Shown here one piece after another: positions 63,991-64,000 of a stretch of 64,000 nt of DNA. The first letter of the stretch is position 1. The number at the start of each line of letters is the position of its first letter. The stretch spans positions 17,898,501-17,962,500 of the forward strand of contig NC_079382.1 in assembly GCF_021018895.1 (NCBI RefSeq), read 5' to 3'. Origin of the DNA: Seriola aureovittata (taxonomy: Eukaryota > Chordata > Actinopteri > Carangiformes > Carangidae). The translations under genes and the position numbers were made by a program. The notes beneath the pieces were generated by a model that was given only the letters and a program-made list of their open reading frames with translations, was not told the origin of the DNA and searched no databases.

Positions 63991-64000
63991 ATATGACAAT

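Larger units (their letters stand above)
60240..64000. other. Intergenic region downstream of AK7
   Basis: No exon, RNA gene or long open frame that I can support. It holds a CTCF-like motif (61850-61863), a composite interspersed repeat (62755-63190) and a probable repeat near the right edge. Confidence 0.6.

Overview
This window is vertebrate nuclear DNA, almost certainly from a ray-finned (teleost) fish. It shows GT-AG introns of 90 bp to about 4 kb, AT-rich introns, many dinucleotide microsatellites, and pieces of repeat families I know from teleost genomes (Tc1-like elements with 'cactttattagg' ends and others). I identified genes by translating exons by eye and checking that splice phases join and that each complete coding sequence sums to a multiple of three. 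I did no database searches; comparisons with human proteins are from memory.

Layout, left to right. (1) 1-3400: the start codon, 16-codon first coding exon, part of intron 1 and the 5' leader of a ryanodine receptor, best called RYR3, on the minus strand; the rest of that gene lies off the left edge. (2) 3400-5740: the gap between RYR3 and the divergently transcribed FMN1. (3) 5740-34145: formin-1 (FMN1), plus strand, 19 coding exons, about 1950 residues, with FH1 and FH2 domains and one apparent single-base frameshift in a large acidic exon. (4) 35087-36100: gremlin-1 (GREM1), minus. (5) 37900-40610: secretogranin V / 7B2 (SCG5), minus. (6) 41649-43868: a short ARHGAP11A-like RhoGAP gene, minus, 389 residues. 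(7) 44853-49285: cardiac alpha-actin (ACTC1), minus, 377 residues, with a non-coding first exon and a TATA-like box. (8) 49330-53600: a spacer. (9) 53767-60093: adenylate kinase 7 (AK7), plus, 18 coding exons, 691 residues. (10) 60100-64000: intergenic DNA with repeats.

RYR3-FMN1-GREM1-SCG5-ARHGAP11A is the human 15q13-q14 order, in the same relative orientations. ACTC1 is also on human 15q14 but on the other side of RYR3, and AK7 is on human 14q32, so the right part has been rearranged. The genes do not form a pathway, except that FMN1 introns and 3' flank in tetrapods hold limb enhancers that drive GREM1, which gives the FMN1-GREM1 neighbourhood a regulatory meaning.

I see no CRISPR array, operon, rRNA or convincing tRNA, and no sign of a new multi-gene system. 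The most interesting observations are a 120-bp (TG)60 tract 5 bp upstream of an FMN1 FH2 exon (a CFTR-exon-9-like arrangement), the FMN1 frameshift, the short ARHGAP11A-like gene, a G-rich tract beside a 52-bp FMN1 exon, a Tc1-like insertion 18 bp from an FMN1 splice donor, a set of CTCF-like motifs, and candidate SRF and RFX sites upstream of ACTC1 and AK7.
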